Source of the DNA: an uncultured Bacilli bacterium
GTDB taxonomy: Bacteria; Bacillota_I; Bacilli_A; RF39; UBA660
Direction of reading: 5' to 3'
Assembly (NCBI GenBank): GCA_947623645.1
Contig: CANQHK010000008.1
Span: forward strand, 1 to 21,898
Length of the DNA stretch: 21,898 nucleotides
Shown in pieces: positions 13,966 through 21,390 of the stretch (position 1 is its first letter; each line of letters opens with the position of its first letter). The notes beneath the pieces are model-generated. The model saw only the letters and a program-made list of their open reading frames with translations, did no database searches and had not been told where the DNA came from. A program made the position numbers and the translations under genes.

Positions 13966-14251
13966 AGATTATAAACCAAGGAATTTAATTGCGATTGCAG
14001 ATGAAATAATTAAAATAATAGATGAAGAATGTACTTTTGATGAAGAAAAAATTGCAAATATTATTGAAAATATTGAAAAAGTAAAAAAAGATTATAGTTA
14101 TAGAGCACCAGAATTAGCATATATGGATTGGAATAATTTTGCCAATATTTTATCAACAAATTTTATTCCAAGTAATTCTAGGTGGGAAACTAAAATAATG
14201 ATTATATTTAACAATTTATGTGGAACGGTAGATGATTATTATAAAAATTAA
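13955..14251 (+). CDS. Small acidic early protein
   Basis: 98 residues with AAAGAGGT before ATG 13955. The first half is acidic and helical (IADEIIKIIDEECTFDEEKIANIIENIEKV). Function unknown. Confidence 0.62.
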   Translation: MENKDYKPRNLIAIADEIIKIIDEECTFDEEKIANIIENIEKVKKDYSYRAPELAYMDWNNFANILSTNFIPSNSRWETKIMIIFNNLCGTVDDYYKN

Positions 14252-14277
14252 AATTTAGATAAGGAAGTGAAGTAAAT

Positions 14278-14508
14278 ATGTTAAAAATAAAAGATAATGT
14301 TGATTTAAAAGAATTAGCAAAGTTTGGATTCAAATTAAATTTTGATGAAGAATATCAGTTAACTATTGACAAAAAAAATATAAGAACCGTAATTGTTATT
14401 GAATATGAAAGAACAATTTATGTTCAAAGTACGGGATATGTTGTTGAAGAATTAGATGCTTTATACGATTTAATAAAAGCAGATTTAATTGAGAAAGTGG
14501 ATAAATAA
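14278..14508 (+). CDS. Small early protein of unknown function
   Basis: 76 residues with AAGGAAGTG before ATG 14278. Alternating beta/helix pattern (DEEYQLTIDKKNIRTVIVIEYERTIYVQ) looks like a small alpha/beta domain. No family recognised. Confidence 0.62.
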   Translation: MLKIKDNVDLKELAKFGFKLNFDEEYQLTIDKKNIRTVIVIEYERTIYVQSTGYVVEELDALYDLIKADLIEKVDK

Positions 14509-14658
14509 ATGAAAAATGACAAAGAAAAAGAAATAAAGTATCTTATTTATTTAAAAAATGAAATCATAAGGAACGAAAAGAAAGAATTAAAAAGATTAAG
14601 AAATGAACTGTTTCAATTGGAACAATCAAAAAAAATTAAAAGGAAGGGAATTAAATGA
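14509..14658 (+). CDS. 49-residue basic coiled-coil protein
   Basis: ATG 14509 follows the previous stop directly and ends in TGA overlapping the next ATG (ATGA at 14655). Lys/Glu-rich helix throughout (KEKEIKYLIYLKNEII...). No clear ribosome site of its own, so coupling to the upstream gene is likely. Confidence 0.55.
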   Translation: MKNDKEKEIKYLIYLKNEIIRNEKKELKRLRNELFQLEQSKKIKRKGIK

Positions 14659-14870
14659 GAGATCTAGATATTATTGATATTAAATCTAAAGTCAAAAATA
14701 AAGAATTAAAATTTTATTTATTAAATGGAAATATATATTGTAAGAATCTTAAATCAGATGAAAATATTATTGTTGGAAGTTATCCAAAAATTGAACTTGA
14801 TATTAGAAGAATGATAATTAGAGAAAATGGTATATCAAGGATTTTATTTTCAACGGATCCTAATTTATAA
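14655..14870 (+). CDS. Small early protein of unknown function
   Basis: 71 residues with AAAAGGAAGGG before ATG 14655. Short beta-rich pattern. Its stop codon lies within the left arm of a 14-bp inverted repeat. Last gene of the early block. Confidence 0.6.
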   Translation: MRDLDIIDIKSKVKNKELKFYLLNGNIYCKNLKSDENIIVGSYPKIELDIRRMIIRENGISRILFSTDPNL

Positions 14871-14941
14871 GACTTTGAAAATATCATTGAAAATTACAAA
14901 AAGTATCGATAACAAAAAATATGATTTAAAGTCTTATAAAT
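14863..14941. repeat. 14-bp perfect inverted repeat after the early block
   Basis: ATTTATAAGACTTT (14863-14876) and its exact complement AAAGTCTTATAAAT (14928-14941) are 51 bases apart, with an inner ATCAT/ATGAT pair. As RNA this gives a long A-U-rich hairpin, but no T run follows, so it is not a normal terminator. It lies just before the recombinase control region. Confidence 0.55.
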
Positions 14942-14961
14942 AAAAGAAAAAATTGATATTT

Positions 14962-14994
14962 AATAGGTGCAATATAATATTATATTATCTTGCA
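14962..14994. repeat. 33-bp palindromic element, copy 1 (dif-like site or promoter-operator)
   Basis: Begins AATAGG and contains a 27-bp dyad (14968-14994) with arms TGCAATATAAT and ATTATCTTGCA, 10 of 11 symmetric. It is identical to copy 2 at 31 of 33 positions. The 11-bp arms around a ~5-7 bp centre, with inner ends ATAA and TTAT, resemble XerC/XerD sites. It also contains TATAAT at 14973-14978 and lies 33 bases before the recombinase start. Confidence 0.65.
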
Positions 14995-15027
14995 TCTAAA
15001 ATAGAAGAGAAAGGGGAATAAATAAAA

Positions 15028-15903
15028 TTGACAAAAGAAGAATTAAAAAAGAAAATTGATGAATTTTGTGAGTCAGAAAGATTAAATGAAAAAGTAAAAA
15101 AAACTGTCGTTGATTATAAAAATTGTTTAAATAAATTTTACGAATTTATAACAGATGATTCTTTTTCATTGTCTAGATCAATGGCAGTTGATTATAAAAA
15201 TTATTTGACTGATAAATTATTTAAAGGACAAGCTAAAGCATCTTCTTTAAATAAATATATTATTATTTTCAATAAATTTATGAAATATTTGAATCACGAA
15301 GAATTAAAGATTTCTCAATTTAGAAGTCAACAAAAATCTTCTTTAGAAAACCAGATGTCCATTCAAGAGCATAAAAGAATGCTGCGCAAAGCAAAAGAAT
15401 TAGGCAAAGAAGAAATGTATATGATCATAAAGACATTTGCTCAAACAGCAATTAGAATTAGCGAATTAAAATATTTGACAGTAGAAAATATTCAAAAAGG
15501 ACCATACATTGATATTTACAGCAAGGGAAAAGAACGAAAAATAATATTAATAGGAGATTTGCATAGAGCTCTAAAAAAGTATTGTAAAAACAATAATATA
15601 AAAGAAGGATATATTTTTAGAAGCCCGGATTCAAATAGAAAAAATGATCCTAATCAAATGATAAATTCCTCAACTATATGGCGAAATTTGAAAAAAATTG
15701 GTGGAGTAGCTAGAGTAAATCTTGATCATATTCATCCACATGGATGGAGACATTTATTTGCCATTGAATATTTGAAACTTCCAGGTGCAACTGAAGCTGA
15801 ACTGTCTGATATATTAGGACATTCTAAAGTAGAAACCACCAGAATTTATACTAGAACTACTCTGATGGAAAAAAAGAAAAGAATGGAGATGATTAAATTT
15901 TGA
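15028..15903 (+). CDS. Tyrosine recombinase (Xer/phage-integrase family)
   Basis: 291 residues from TTG 15028 with AAAGGGG upstream. A SAM-like N-terminal core-binding domain (~1-95) is followed by a catalytic domain holding all active-site residues: Arg143 (AIRIS), Lys166 or Lys168 (SKGKE), His238-x-x-Arg241 (HPHGWRH), His265 (LGHS) and Tyr274 (TRIYT). Size and layout are Xer-like, without an N-terminal arm-binding domain. The prophage already has a serine integrase at its end, so this second enzyme probably does something else, such as genome-multimer resolution or excision/inversion at the flanking 33-bp repeats. The next gene starts on its stop codon. Confidence 0.92.
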   Translation: MTKEELKKKIDEFCESERLNEKVKKTVVDYKNCLNKFYEFITDDSFSLSRSMAVDYKNYLTDKLFKGQAKASSLNKYIIIFNKFMKYLNHEELKISQFRSQQKSSLENQMSIQEHKRMLRKAKELGKEEMYMIIKTFAQTAIRISELKYLTVENIQKGPYIDIYSKGKERKIILIGDLHRALKKYCKNNNIKEGYIFRSPDSNRKNDPNQMINSSTIWRNLKKIGGVARVNLDHIHPHGWRHLFAIEYLKLPGATEAELSDILGHSKVETTRIYTRTTLMEKKKRMEMIKF

Positions 15904-16270
15904 AAAATTTTTGTACTGTTAATGCTGCTAATGATTTTGCTATTTACGATGACTTAAAAAAATTATGTTTTATTGGAAATAATTCATTAGACTTGTTCCT
16001 AAAATTGTCAAACCGTTTTTCTGTTGATGGAGATATTTTTTATATTGCTCCCAATATTAAAATTGCTCGAATTGCTTTCAAAAATTTTTTCAGGAAAATA
16101 ATATAAAAAAAGGCATAGACTGTGAAAATTTAATTATTAGAAAAAATAAGCACCAAATAATAAGATTTATAACTATTCAAAAAATAATATCTGGAATCGA
16201 TGGATATAAAATTAGTGATATAAGATTTATAGAACCTTATCTTGGTCTTGTAAATACAGAACATTTATAG
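15900..16270 (+). CDS. Unknown protein requiring a -1 frameshift at U UUU UUC
   Basis: TTG 15900 overlaps the recombinase stop. The zero frame runs to TAA at 16104-16106. At 16085-16091 the heptamer T TTT TTC lies in exactly the phase needed for -1 slippage. The -1 frame then continues with coding-like sequence (CAG GAA AAT AAT..., QENNIKKGIDCENLII...) to TAG at 16268-16270. The joined product would be 123 residues (MKNFCTVNAAND...FKNFFQENNIKK...GLVNTEHL). The downstream part has no start of its own. It may be programmed frameshifting, a one-base indel, or a sequencing error in the T6 run. No family recognised. Confidence 0.6.
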
Positions 16271-16286
16271 AAAGGATTTGATTTAA

Positions 16287-16475
16287 TTGAAAGAATTGTT
16301 GAAAATAAATATCGATAGCTTAGAATTATTAGATACTAATCAAAAAATAATAGAAGACAATATTCTTTATTTAAAAAATTTAAAACATAAAAATAAAGAG
16401 CAAAGAAAATTATTAAAAAGACTAAAACTTTTGAAAAAAAGGGGTCAAAAAATTCAAAAACTATTTTTAAAATAA
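16287..16475 (+). CDS. Small basic coiled-coil protein
   Basis: 62 residues from TTG 16287, with AAAGGA at 16271-16276. Strongly Lys/Leu-rich helix (KNLKHKNKEQRKLLKRLKLLKKRGQK), likely nucleic-acid binding. It lies between the two 33-bp elements, downstream of the recombinase. Not recognised. Confidence 0.5.
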   Translation: MKELLKINIDSLELLDTNQKIIEDNILYLKNLKHKNKEQRKLLKRLKLLKKRGQKIQKLFLK

Positions 16476-16519
16476 AAAGTAAATTTTTACCATATGGCAT
16501 AAGGAAAAAAGTAATTTTA

Positions 16520-16552
16520 AATAGGTGCAATATAATTCTATATTATCTTGCA
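16520..16552. repeat. 33-bp palindromic element, copy 2 (dif-like site or promoter-operator)
   Basis: Same orientation as copy 1. Arms TGCAATATAAT and ATTATCTTGCA are identical to copy 1, and the only two differences are in the centre (TC for AT). Dyad at 16526-16552, TATAAT at 16531-16536. It lies 28 bases before the start of the next gene. Confidence 0.65.
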
Positions 16553-16580
16553 ATGATTATTTAGTGAAAGGAGTAAAATC

Positions 16581-16811
16581 ATGATTGAAAAAAATACTGT
16601 TATTTTAGAGCTAAATGAATATAAAGAACTTTTAGAAAAAGAAAGAGCATATAATAAATTTTTAGATTCAGTGCTATTTTTATATGAAGGAAAAACAATT
16701 TATAAACCTTCAATTTGTACTGAAGATGAAGTAAGGATTAGTAAATCAAAATTAATTGAGTTTTTAAATGTTAATAATGATATTAAAATAGGTATAGTAA
16801 ATGATATTTAA
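16581..16811 (+). CDS. Small phage protein of unknown function
   Basis: 76 residues with AAAGGAG before ATG 16581. The N-terminus VILELNEYKELLEKERAYNKFLD resembles a motif often seen in small phage proteins. First gene after copy 2 of the 33-bp element. Function unknown. Confidence 0.65.
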   Translation: MIEKNTVILELNEYKELLEKERAYNKFLDSVLFLYEGKTIYKPSICTEDEVRISKSKLIEFLNVNNDIKIGIVNDI

Positions 16812-16859
16812 TAATCCAAAAGTAAAATAGAATAAAATTGAAAGGGGAAGTTATTATTG

Positions 16860-17108
16860 ATGAATAGTAAAATCATTCGTGAGTTATATCAATCATATCC
16901 ACGATTTAATGTACTTAAAGTTTACAAAATTGATCTGCAAACAAACGAAAAAAAGTTTTTATACACAGAGACAGAAGATAGAACTGATTTTGGTAAAAAA
17001 TTATTCACTAGAAAAGAAATGATATCTGAATTAAACAAAATGCTAGAAAAAAATAATTTGTTAAATACGGAGGATTTGAATAATGACTACCAATATATCA
17101 AAAAATAA
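16860..17108 (+). CDS. Small phage protein of unknown function
   Basis: 82 residues from ATG 16860 (AAAGGGG upstream; an in-frame TTG precedes it). Mixed alpha/beta, ending 26 bases inside the next gene. No family recognised. Confidence 0.6.
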   Translation: MNSKIIRELYQSYPRFNVLKVYKIDLQTNEKKFLYTETEDRTDFGKKLFTRKEMISELNKMLEKNNLLNTEDLNNDYQYIKK

Positions 17109-17529
17109 TTTATCAAAATTTGAAATGAAGATTAAATATTTAGAAAGATATTACTGGATTATTCAAGAATTATTGGATGAATTAATTAGGAATAATGAAG
17201 ATACAGTAATTTCTGCAAGTAAAATTTCAGGAATGCCAAAAGGACAAGTTATTAGAACAATAGATGACGTATATATCGCAAAATTAAAGAATAAGGAAAG
17301 AATATCTATAAAGATAGAACGACTTTATTCTAAAAAGAAAAAAATAGAAACTTATATTAATAATATAGATGATCCATGCTTACGCTATGTTTTAAAAAGT
17401 AAATACTTGTTTTTTAAAACATTTGAAGAAATAGCCATATTATTAGATAAATCCACCAAACAGATTAGCAGATGGCATCATGACGCAATAGAATTAATTG
17501 ATATACCTGAACTCAGTTTGAATGACTGA
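17083..17529 (+). CDS. ArpU/DUF1492-like late transcription regulator (sigma-70 region 4-like)
   Basis: 148 residues, ACGGAGG before ATG 17083. The C-terminal part (LRYVLKSKYLFFKTFEEIAILLDKSTKQISRWHHDAIELI, ~105-143) is a sigma-70 region 4-type helix-turn-helix. The N-terminal half is helical, as in the DUF1492/ArpU group that sits just before the packaging genes in many Bacillota phages. These proteins are thought to switch on the late operon. The five 10-bp repeats that begin eight bases after the stop are the obvious candidate target. Confidence 0.82.
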   Translation: MTTNISKNNLSKFEMKIKYLERYYWIIQELLDELIRNNEDTVISASKISGMPKGQVIRTIDDVYIAKLKNKERISIKIERLYSKKKKIETYINNIDDPCLRYVLKSKYLFFKTFEEIAILLDKSTKQISRWHHDAIELIDIPELSLND

Positions 17530-17536
17530 GTTTTAA

Positions 17537-17586
17537 AATGTCTGGTAATGTCATGTAATGTCCGGCAATGTCATGTAATGTCCAGT
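17537..17586 (+). repeat. Five tandem 10-bp repeats, candidate late-regulator binding array
   Basis: AATGTCTGGT, AATGTCATGT, AATGTCCGGC, AATGTCATGT and AATGTCCAGT occur in tandem with an exact 10-bp period. All keep AATGTC and position 9 is G in units 1-4, so the sites face one side of the helix. Position between the late regulator and the packaging genes suggests a late-promoter activator array or a packaging-related site. Confidence 0.7.
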
Positions 17587-17625
17587 TGATTAATGATATT
17601 ATGGCATCATGGATTTTCCATAATT

Positions 17626-17650
17626 AAGAAACTGTTTGGTTTCTTTTTTT
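17626..17650 (+). terminator. Rho-independent terminator before the packaging genes
   Basis: 7-bp stem AAGAAAC (17626-17632) with GTTTCTT (17639-17645), a 6-base loop, then T to 17650. It would end the middle transcript, just ahead of the AAGGAG of the HNH gene. Late transcription may need to read through it. Confidence 0.6.
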
Positions 17651-17663
17651 CTTAAGGAGTAAC

Positions 17664-18032
17664 ATGAAAAAGCGAAGAATAAGAAAGAAAACTTATGATT
17701 GGACAACAGAGATTGCAAAAGGAAATACAAATAAGTTTTATAAATCTACAGACTTTGATATTTTAAGAGAATATGTTTTAGCAAGAGACCATTATACATG
17801 CCAATTCTTTTTAGGTCTATGGGATGATGGTATTCATAAACCATATTTTATTAAACCAATTCCAGCCACAACTGTTCATCATATTATTCCAATTAAAGAA
17901 AGACCAGACTTAGCTTTAGATCCAGATAATTGTATTTCATTATCACATCTAGCACATGAAATTGTGGAGGATAGACATAAGTTTTATTTTCGAAAGAAAA
18001 AGAAACCTGTAACCATCGAACGTTGGGATTAA
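17664..18032 (+). CDS. HNH endonuclease of the packaging module
   Basis: 122 residues with AAGGAG before ATG 17664. The HNH core is VHHIIPIKERPDLALDPDNCISLSHLAHEI (~72-101), with the His-His pair and the conserved DPDN Asn. The zinc-knuckle cysteines common in this family are largely absent (CQFFLGLW and SHLAHE where CxxC and CHxCHN are usual). HNH proteins next to the small terminase are typical of HK97-like cos phages, where they help terminase cut DNA. The adjacent GC-rich candidate cos region fits that role. Confidence 0.85.
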   Translation: MKKRRIRKKTYDWTTEIAKGNTNKFYKSTDFDILREYVLARDHYTCQFFLGLWDDGIHKPYFIKPIPATTVHHIIPIKERPDLALDPDNCISLSHLAHEIVEDRHKFYFRKKKKPVTIERWD

Positions 18033-18150
18033 AACGAAAAAGTTTTAAATCTAGACCCCCGGTCAAATCCTAAGACAATTTTCCCTTTAAGGGGAGCGGG
18101 TGTGCGGTACTGACTTTTTGACTTTTTCAATGCGCGCGCACATATGAAGA
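18033..18150 (+). other. GC-rich gene-free region, candidate cos site
   Basis: Much richer in G/C than the rest of the window. It contains ACCCCCGGTC (18055-18064), a palindrome CCCTTTAAGGG, AGCGGGTGTGCGG, the tandem TGACTTTTTGACTTTTTC and GCGCGCGCAC. A 7-bp hairpin TTAAAAC/GTTTTAA (18029-18048) overlaps the HNH stop. Location between the HNH gene and the small terminase is where cos lies in HNH-type cos phages. The cut positions cannot be read from the sequence. Confidence 0.45.
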
Positions 18151-18166
18151 AATGAGGTGAAAGATT

Positions 18167-18510
18167 ATGCCAAAGACTGCTACTTCAATCATTCGAGAAG
18201 ATTTAATGGCTCAATTACGTTCACAAGAAAAAATGGAAAATACTATGACGATTTAGTAAATGATTATATTTACTATTTAGAATTACGAGCAAAATTAAAG
18301 AAAGACATTAAAGATAAAGGGCTTCGATACAAAACCACTAATGCTGCTGGAAAAGAAGTAGAAAAACCAAATGAAAGTATAGTAAATATTACAAAAGTTA
18401 CTACATTAATGCTAAAAATACTAAGTGAATTAAAATTGAATGAACCTATCGTTCATCCTCCATCAAATAAAAAAGACAAATTAGAAGATGATCCTGATGA
18501 TTTGCTGTAA
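18167..18510 (+). CDS. terS: Small terminase subunit (P27 type), frameshifted
   Basis: The true start is ATG 18167 (GAGGTGAAAG upstream): MPKTATSIIREDLMAQLRSQ, the typical N-terminus of P27-type small terminases, which bind the packaging site. That frame ends at TAG 18254-18256. The family pattern (KNGKYYDDLVNDYIYYLEL...MLKILSELKLNEP) continues in the -1 frame to 18510. The switch falls at six A residues, 18228-18233; seven would restore one frame. GTG 18157 opens the downstream frame but mistranslates the N-terminus and is rejected as the start. Either a real one-base loss, ribosomal or polymerase slippage, or a sequencing error. The end overlaps terL by 23 bases. Confidence 0.8.
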
Positions 18511-20164
18511 AGAGATTGATGATTATTTAGATATTTATGAAAAATGTAAATATGCTTTTAATGAAGATCGAGTTCTATTGATTGAAAATATTGTTAAACC
18601 GACATTAATGAGAAAAGATATCATTTTTGATGATACTACTTATTATAAATGTATTAAATATTGTGAAAGATGGTATTATCCGCTTTTCCCATATCAAAAA
18701 TTTATTTATGCTTTTGTATTTATGTACGATATTAATGATTTTCCATTATTTCGTACATTTTTTATTGAAATGGGTCGTGGTAATGGTAAAGATGGATTTA
18801 TATGTCCTTTAATAGATTTTTTAACGACTCAATATTATGGAATCAAAAATTATAATATTGATATTGTTGCAAATTCTGAAGATCAAGCCAATGACACATT
18901 TTTAGTAATACATGAAGTCAAAGAAGACAATAAAACATTAATGAAAAAATCTTTTTCATGGAACTTAGAAAAAATCGTAAACAATATTACAAGATCAAGG
19001 ATTCGAGCGAATACTTCTAATCCAAAAACAAAAGATGGAAAAAAAGCTGGCGCTGTTGTTTTTAATGAATACCATGCTTATGAAACAGACGAACAAATAA
19101 AAGTTTTTCAAAGTGAACTTGGTAAGGTTAAGCATCCACGTATTTTTATTATTACGACAAACGGGTATGTCCGTGATGGACCTTTAGATGAAATAGAATC
19201 GGTTTGTGATGGTGTTTTGCACGGGGAAAGTAATGAACTTCGGTATTTTCCTTTTATTTGTAAATTAGATGATGCAAAAGAAGTTGATAATCCGGATGCT
19301 TGGATAAAAGCAAATCCAAGTTTACCTTATATGCCAGTATTAAAGCAAAATATTTACATGGATTATTTAGAAATGCAAAAGTTTCCATCAAAACGTCCAG
19401 AATTTATGACTAAACGAATGAACTTACCGCAAAGAAATGAAGAGAATTTCATAACAACATGGAACAATCTATTGAAGGCATCTTACAAAGATATTAAGAA
19501 AAAAATTGAACGTGATACTCCAGACTTAACTGGGAAACCTGCTGTTTGTGGAATTGATTTTGCTGATTTTCGAGACTTCGCATCTGCAGGTTTTTTATTT
19601 GAAGAAAATGGAGAACTTATTTGGCGACAGAGAACATGGATTTGTATGCAAAATCCATTTTTTAAAGATATAAAGTTTCCATTTAAAAATATTGGTCAAT
19701 ATGGTTATCAAGATTTTGTTTTAGTTAAAGAAGAATCCATTGAAGGAAGAGATATTATTGACTGGGTGTGTGATGAAATGACAAAATACGATATTAAAAA
19801 AATTATTTTAGACACTTATCGTTTTAAATTATTAAAAACTTATTTTATAGAAAAGGGAATTAGTATAGAGGATAAAAAAAATCCAAACGGTTTAGTCAGA
19901 ATGATTAGGTTTCCTGCTAGTTTAGCTGCAATTTATGCTCCAAAAATAGAAAAGGATTTTGCAAATGGGAAAATCAATATTGGAAATAGTGCATTAATGC
20001 GATGGGCAATCAATAATACCAGTGTAAAAATGAAAAAAGATGGAAATAAGTTTTTTGAAAAAATAGAACCAAAATTGAGAAAAAATGATCCGTTTATGGC
20101 TTTTGTTTGTGCAGTTAGTGGATATGAGTTTTTAGAAGAAAAAGTTATTTATGCTTATTATTAG
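18488..20164 (+). CDS. terL: Large terminase subunit
   Basis: 558 residues from ATG 18488 (ATG 18497 also possible; both lie in the end of the small-terminase gene). ATPase domain: Walker A-type MGRGNGKDGF (~95-104), Walker B with catalytic Glu in AVVFNEYHAYE, coupling segment IFIITTNG. Nuclease domain: acidic residues in CGIDFADFRDFAS, IILDTYR and RKNDPFMAF. This is the Terminase_1/HK97-like motor that translocates and cuts DNA into proheads. Asp after the Walker Lys instead of Ser/Thr looks like the form of this family in Bacillota phages rather than a defect. Confidence 0.93.
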   Translation: MILMICCKEIDDYLDIYEKCKYAFNEDRVLLIENIVKPTLMRKDIIFDDTTYYKCIKYCERWYYPLFPYQKFIYAFVFMYDINDFPLFRTFFIEMGRGNGKDGFICPLIDFLTTQYYGIKNYNIDIVANSEDQANDTFLVIHEVKEDNKTLMKKSFSWNLEKIVNNITRSRIRANTSNPKTKDGKKAGAVVFNEYHAYETDEQIKVFQSELGKVKHPRIFIITTNGYVRDGPLDEIESVCDGVLHGESNELRYFPFICKLDDAKEVDNPDAWIKANPSLPYMPVLKQNIYMDYLEMQKFPSKRPEFMTKRMNLPQRNEENFITTWNNLLKASYKDIKKKIERDTPDLTGKPAVCGIDFADFRDFASAGFLFEENGELIWRQRTWICMQNPFFKDIKFPFKNIGQYGYQDFVLVKEESIEGRDIIDWVCDEMTKYDIKKIILDTYRFKLLKTYFIEKGISIEDKKNPNGLVRMIRFPASLAAIYAPKIEKDFANGKINIGNSALMRWAINNTSVKMKKDGNKFFEKIEPKLRKNDPFMAFVCAVSGYEFLEEKVIYAYY

Positions 20165-20174
20165 GAGTGATACT

Positions 20175-21356
20175 ATGGGATTTTTTACCAAATTTTTATA
20201 TCAGAATAAAAAGGGCGAGTTAATTGATATTTTAGAAAATATGCAAACAAAAAAATTAGAAATTAAAAAGAATGCTATTGAGCATGCAATTGATTTAATT
20301 TCAAAAACAATATCAAAATGTGAAATCGAATATTATAAATATAATTCCAAAGATAAAAAATTAGAGCGTCGAAAAGATTCTGATACTTATTATCGATTGA
20401 ATATTAAGCCAAATGATAATGAATTTGCGACAACTTTTGTTTATAATGTTGTTTCTAAACTATTGAAAGATAAAGAAGCTTTAATAGTAGAAATTAATCG
20501 AAAATTATATTTAGCTAATAGCTTTGATTATGATCATAAAATTTTGAACGAAAAAGTTTTTTATAATATTGAATTAACAGATAATAAAGGAAATTCCTTG
20601 AAACTTGAAAAAACATTCAAATCTAATAATTGTATTTATTTAAGTTTGGGTTTATCGGAAATTAAGGAGTGCCTAGATAATTATTATCAAGATATCGGAA
20701 AATTAATTTCGATTCAAAATCAAAAATATATTTCATCAAATGTGAATAAATGGCAATTAAGTGTTCCCGGTCTTCAACCTAAAATTCTTGATCCTCAAAC
20801 CAATAAACCAATGAATTACCAGGAATATAAAGGAAAAATCACAGAAGGATTGATGGAAGAAAAAGATGCAATTATCATGCTTTCGAATGATTTTAATTTA
20901 AAAAAGTTAAATTCTGAAGAAAGACAGCAATCCTCTGATGATTTATTAAATTTGCAAGATAAATGGGAGAAAGAAGTAGCGATGGCTTTTAATATTCCCC
21001 TCGATGTTTTTTATGGTAGCAAAACAGAAAAATCTACTGGAACAAATGATTTCATTACATTTGCTATTACTCCAATTACATCAATTTTGGAAGATGGATT
21101 TAATGGTTCTCTTATAAAAAAAGAGGACTTTTTTAAAGGAAATTCAATTCGGTTTAATAAATTAAGTATTAAGCATTTTGATATTTTTGATTGCGCAAGT
21201 CCAATTGATAAATTAATTAGTTCTGGATTTAGTCATGATGAAACAAGATATTTTTTGGGAATTCCAGAAACAGAAGAGGAATGGGCACAACGACATCATA
21301 TTACAAAAAATTATGCAGATGTATCCAATTCGTCTGGGGGTGATATGATGACTTAA
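20175..21356 (+). CDS. HK97-family portal protein
   Basis: 393 residues from ATG 20175, with AGGAGTG at 20163-20169; the frame is open further upstream but without a better site. Portal features: N-terminal MGFFTKF, AIDLISKTISKCEIEYY, the NDNEFATTFVYNVV segment, and KWEKEVAMAFNIPLDVFYGS...TGTNDFITFAITP near 270-310. It ends SNSSGGDMMT. It forms the dodecameric DNA gateway of the capsid and follows the large terminase as in all HK97-type modules. Confidence 0.92.
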   Translation: MGFFTKFLYQNKKGELIDILENMQTKKLEIKKNAIEHAIDLISKTISKCEIEYYKYNSKDKKLERRKDSDTYYRLNIKPNDNEFATTFVYNVVSKLLKDKEALIVEINRKLYLANSFDYDHKILNEKVFYNIELTDNKGNSLKLEKTFKSNNCIYLSLGLSEIKECLDNYYQDIGKLISIQNQKYISSNVNKWQLSVPGLQPKILDPQTNKPMNYQEYKGKITEGLMEEKDAIIMLSNDFNLKKLNSEERQQSSDDLLNLQDKWEKEVAMAFNIPLDVFYGSKTEKSTGTNDFITFAITPITSILEDGFNGSLIKKEDFFKGNSIRFNKLSIKHFDIFDCASPIDKLISSGFSHDETRYFLGIPETEEEWAQRHHITKNYADVSNSSGGDMMT

Positions 21357-21390
21357 TTCATCAATTTAAATCACTATGGGAGGTGTAGAA

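Noticed and set aside
17537..17586. Short repeats as a CRISPR array
   Set aside because: The period is only 10 bp with no spacers and no cas genes nearby.
18157..18166. GTG start for the downstream small-terminase frame
   Set aside because: The residues it adds do not resemble the family, whereas ATG 18167 in the other frame gives the expected N-terminus.
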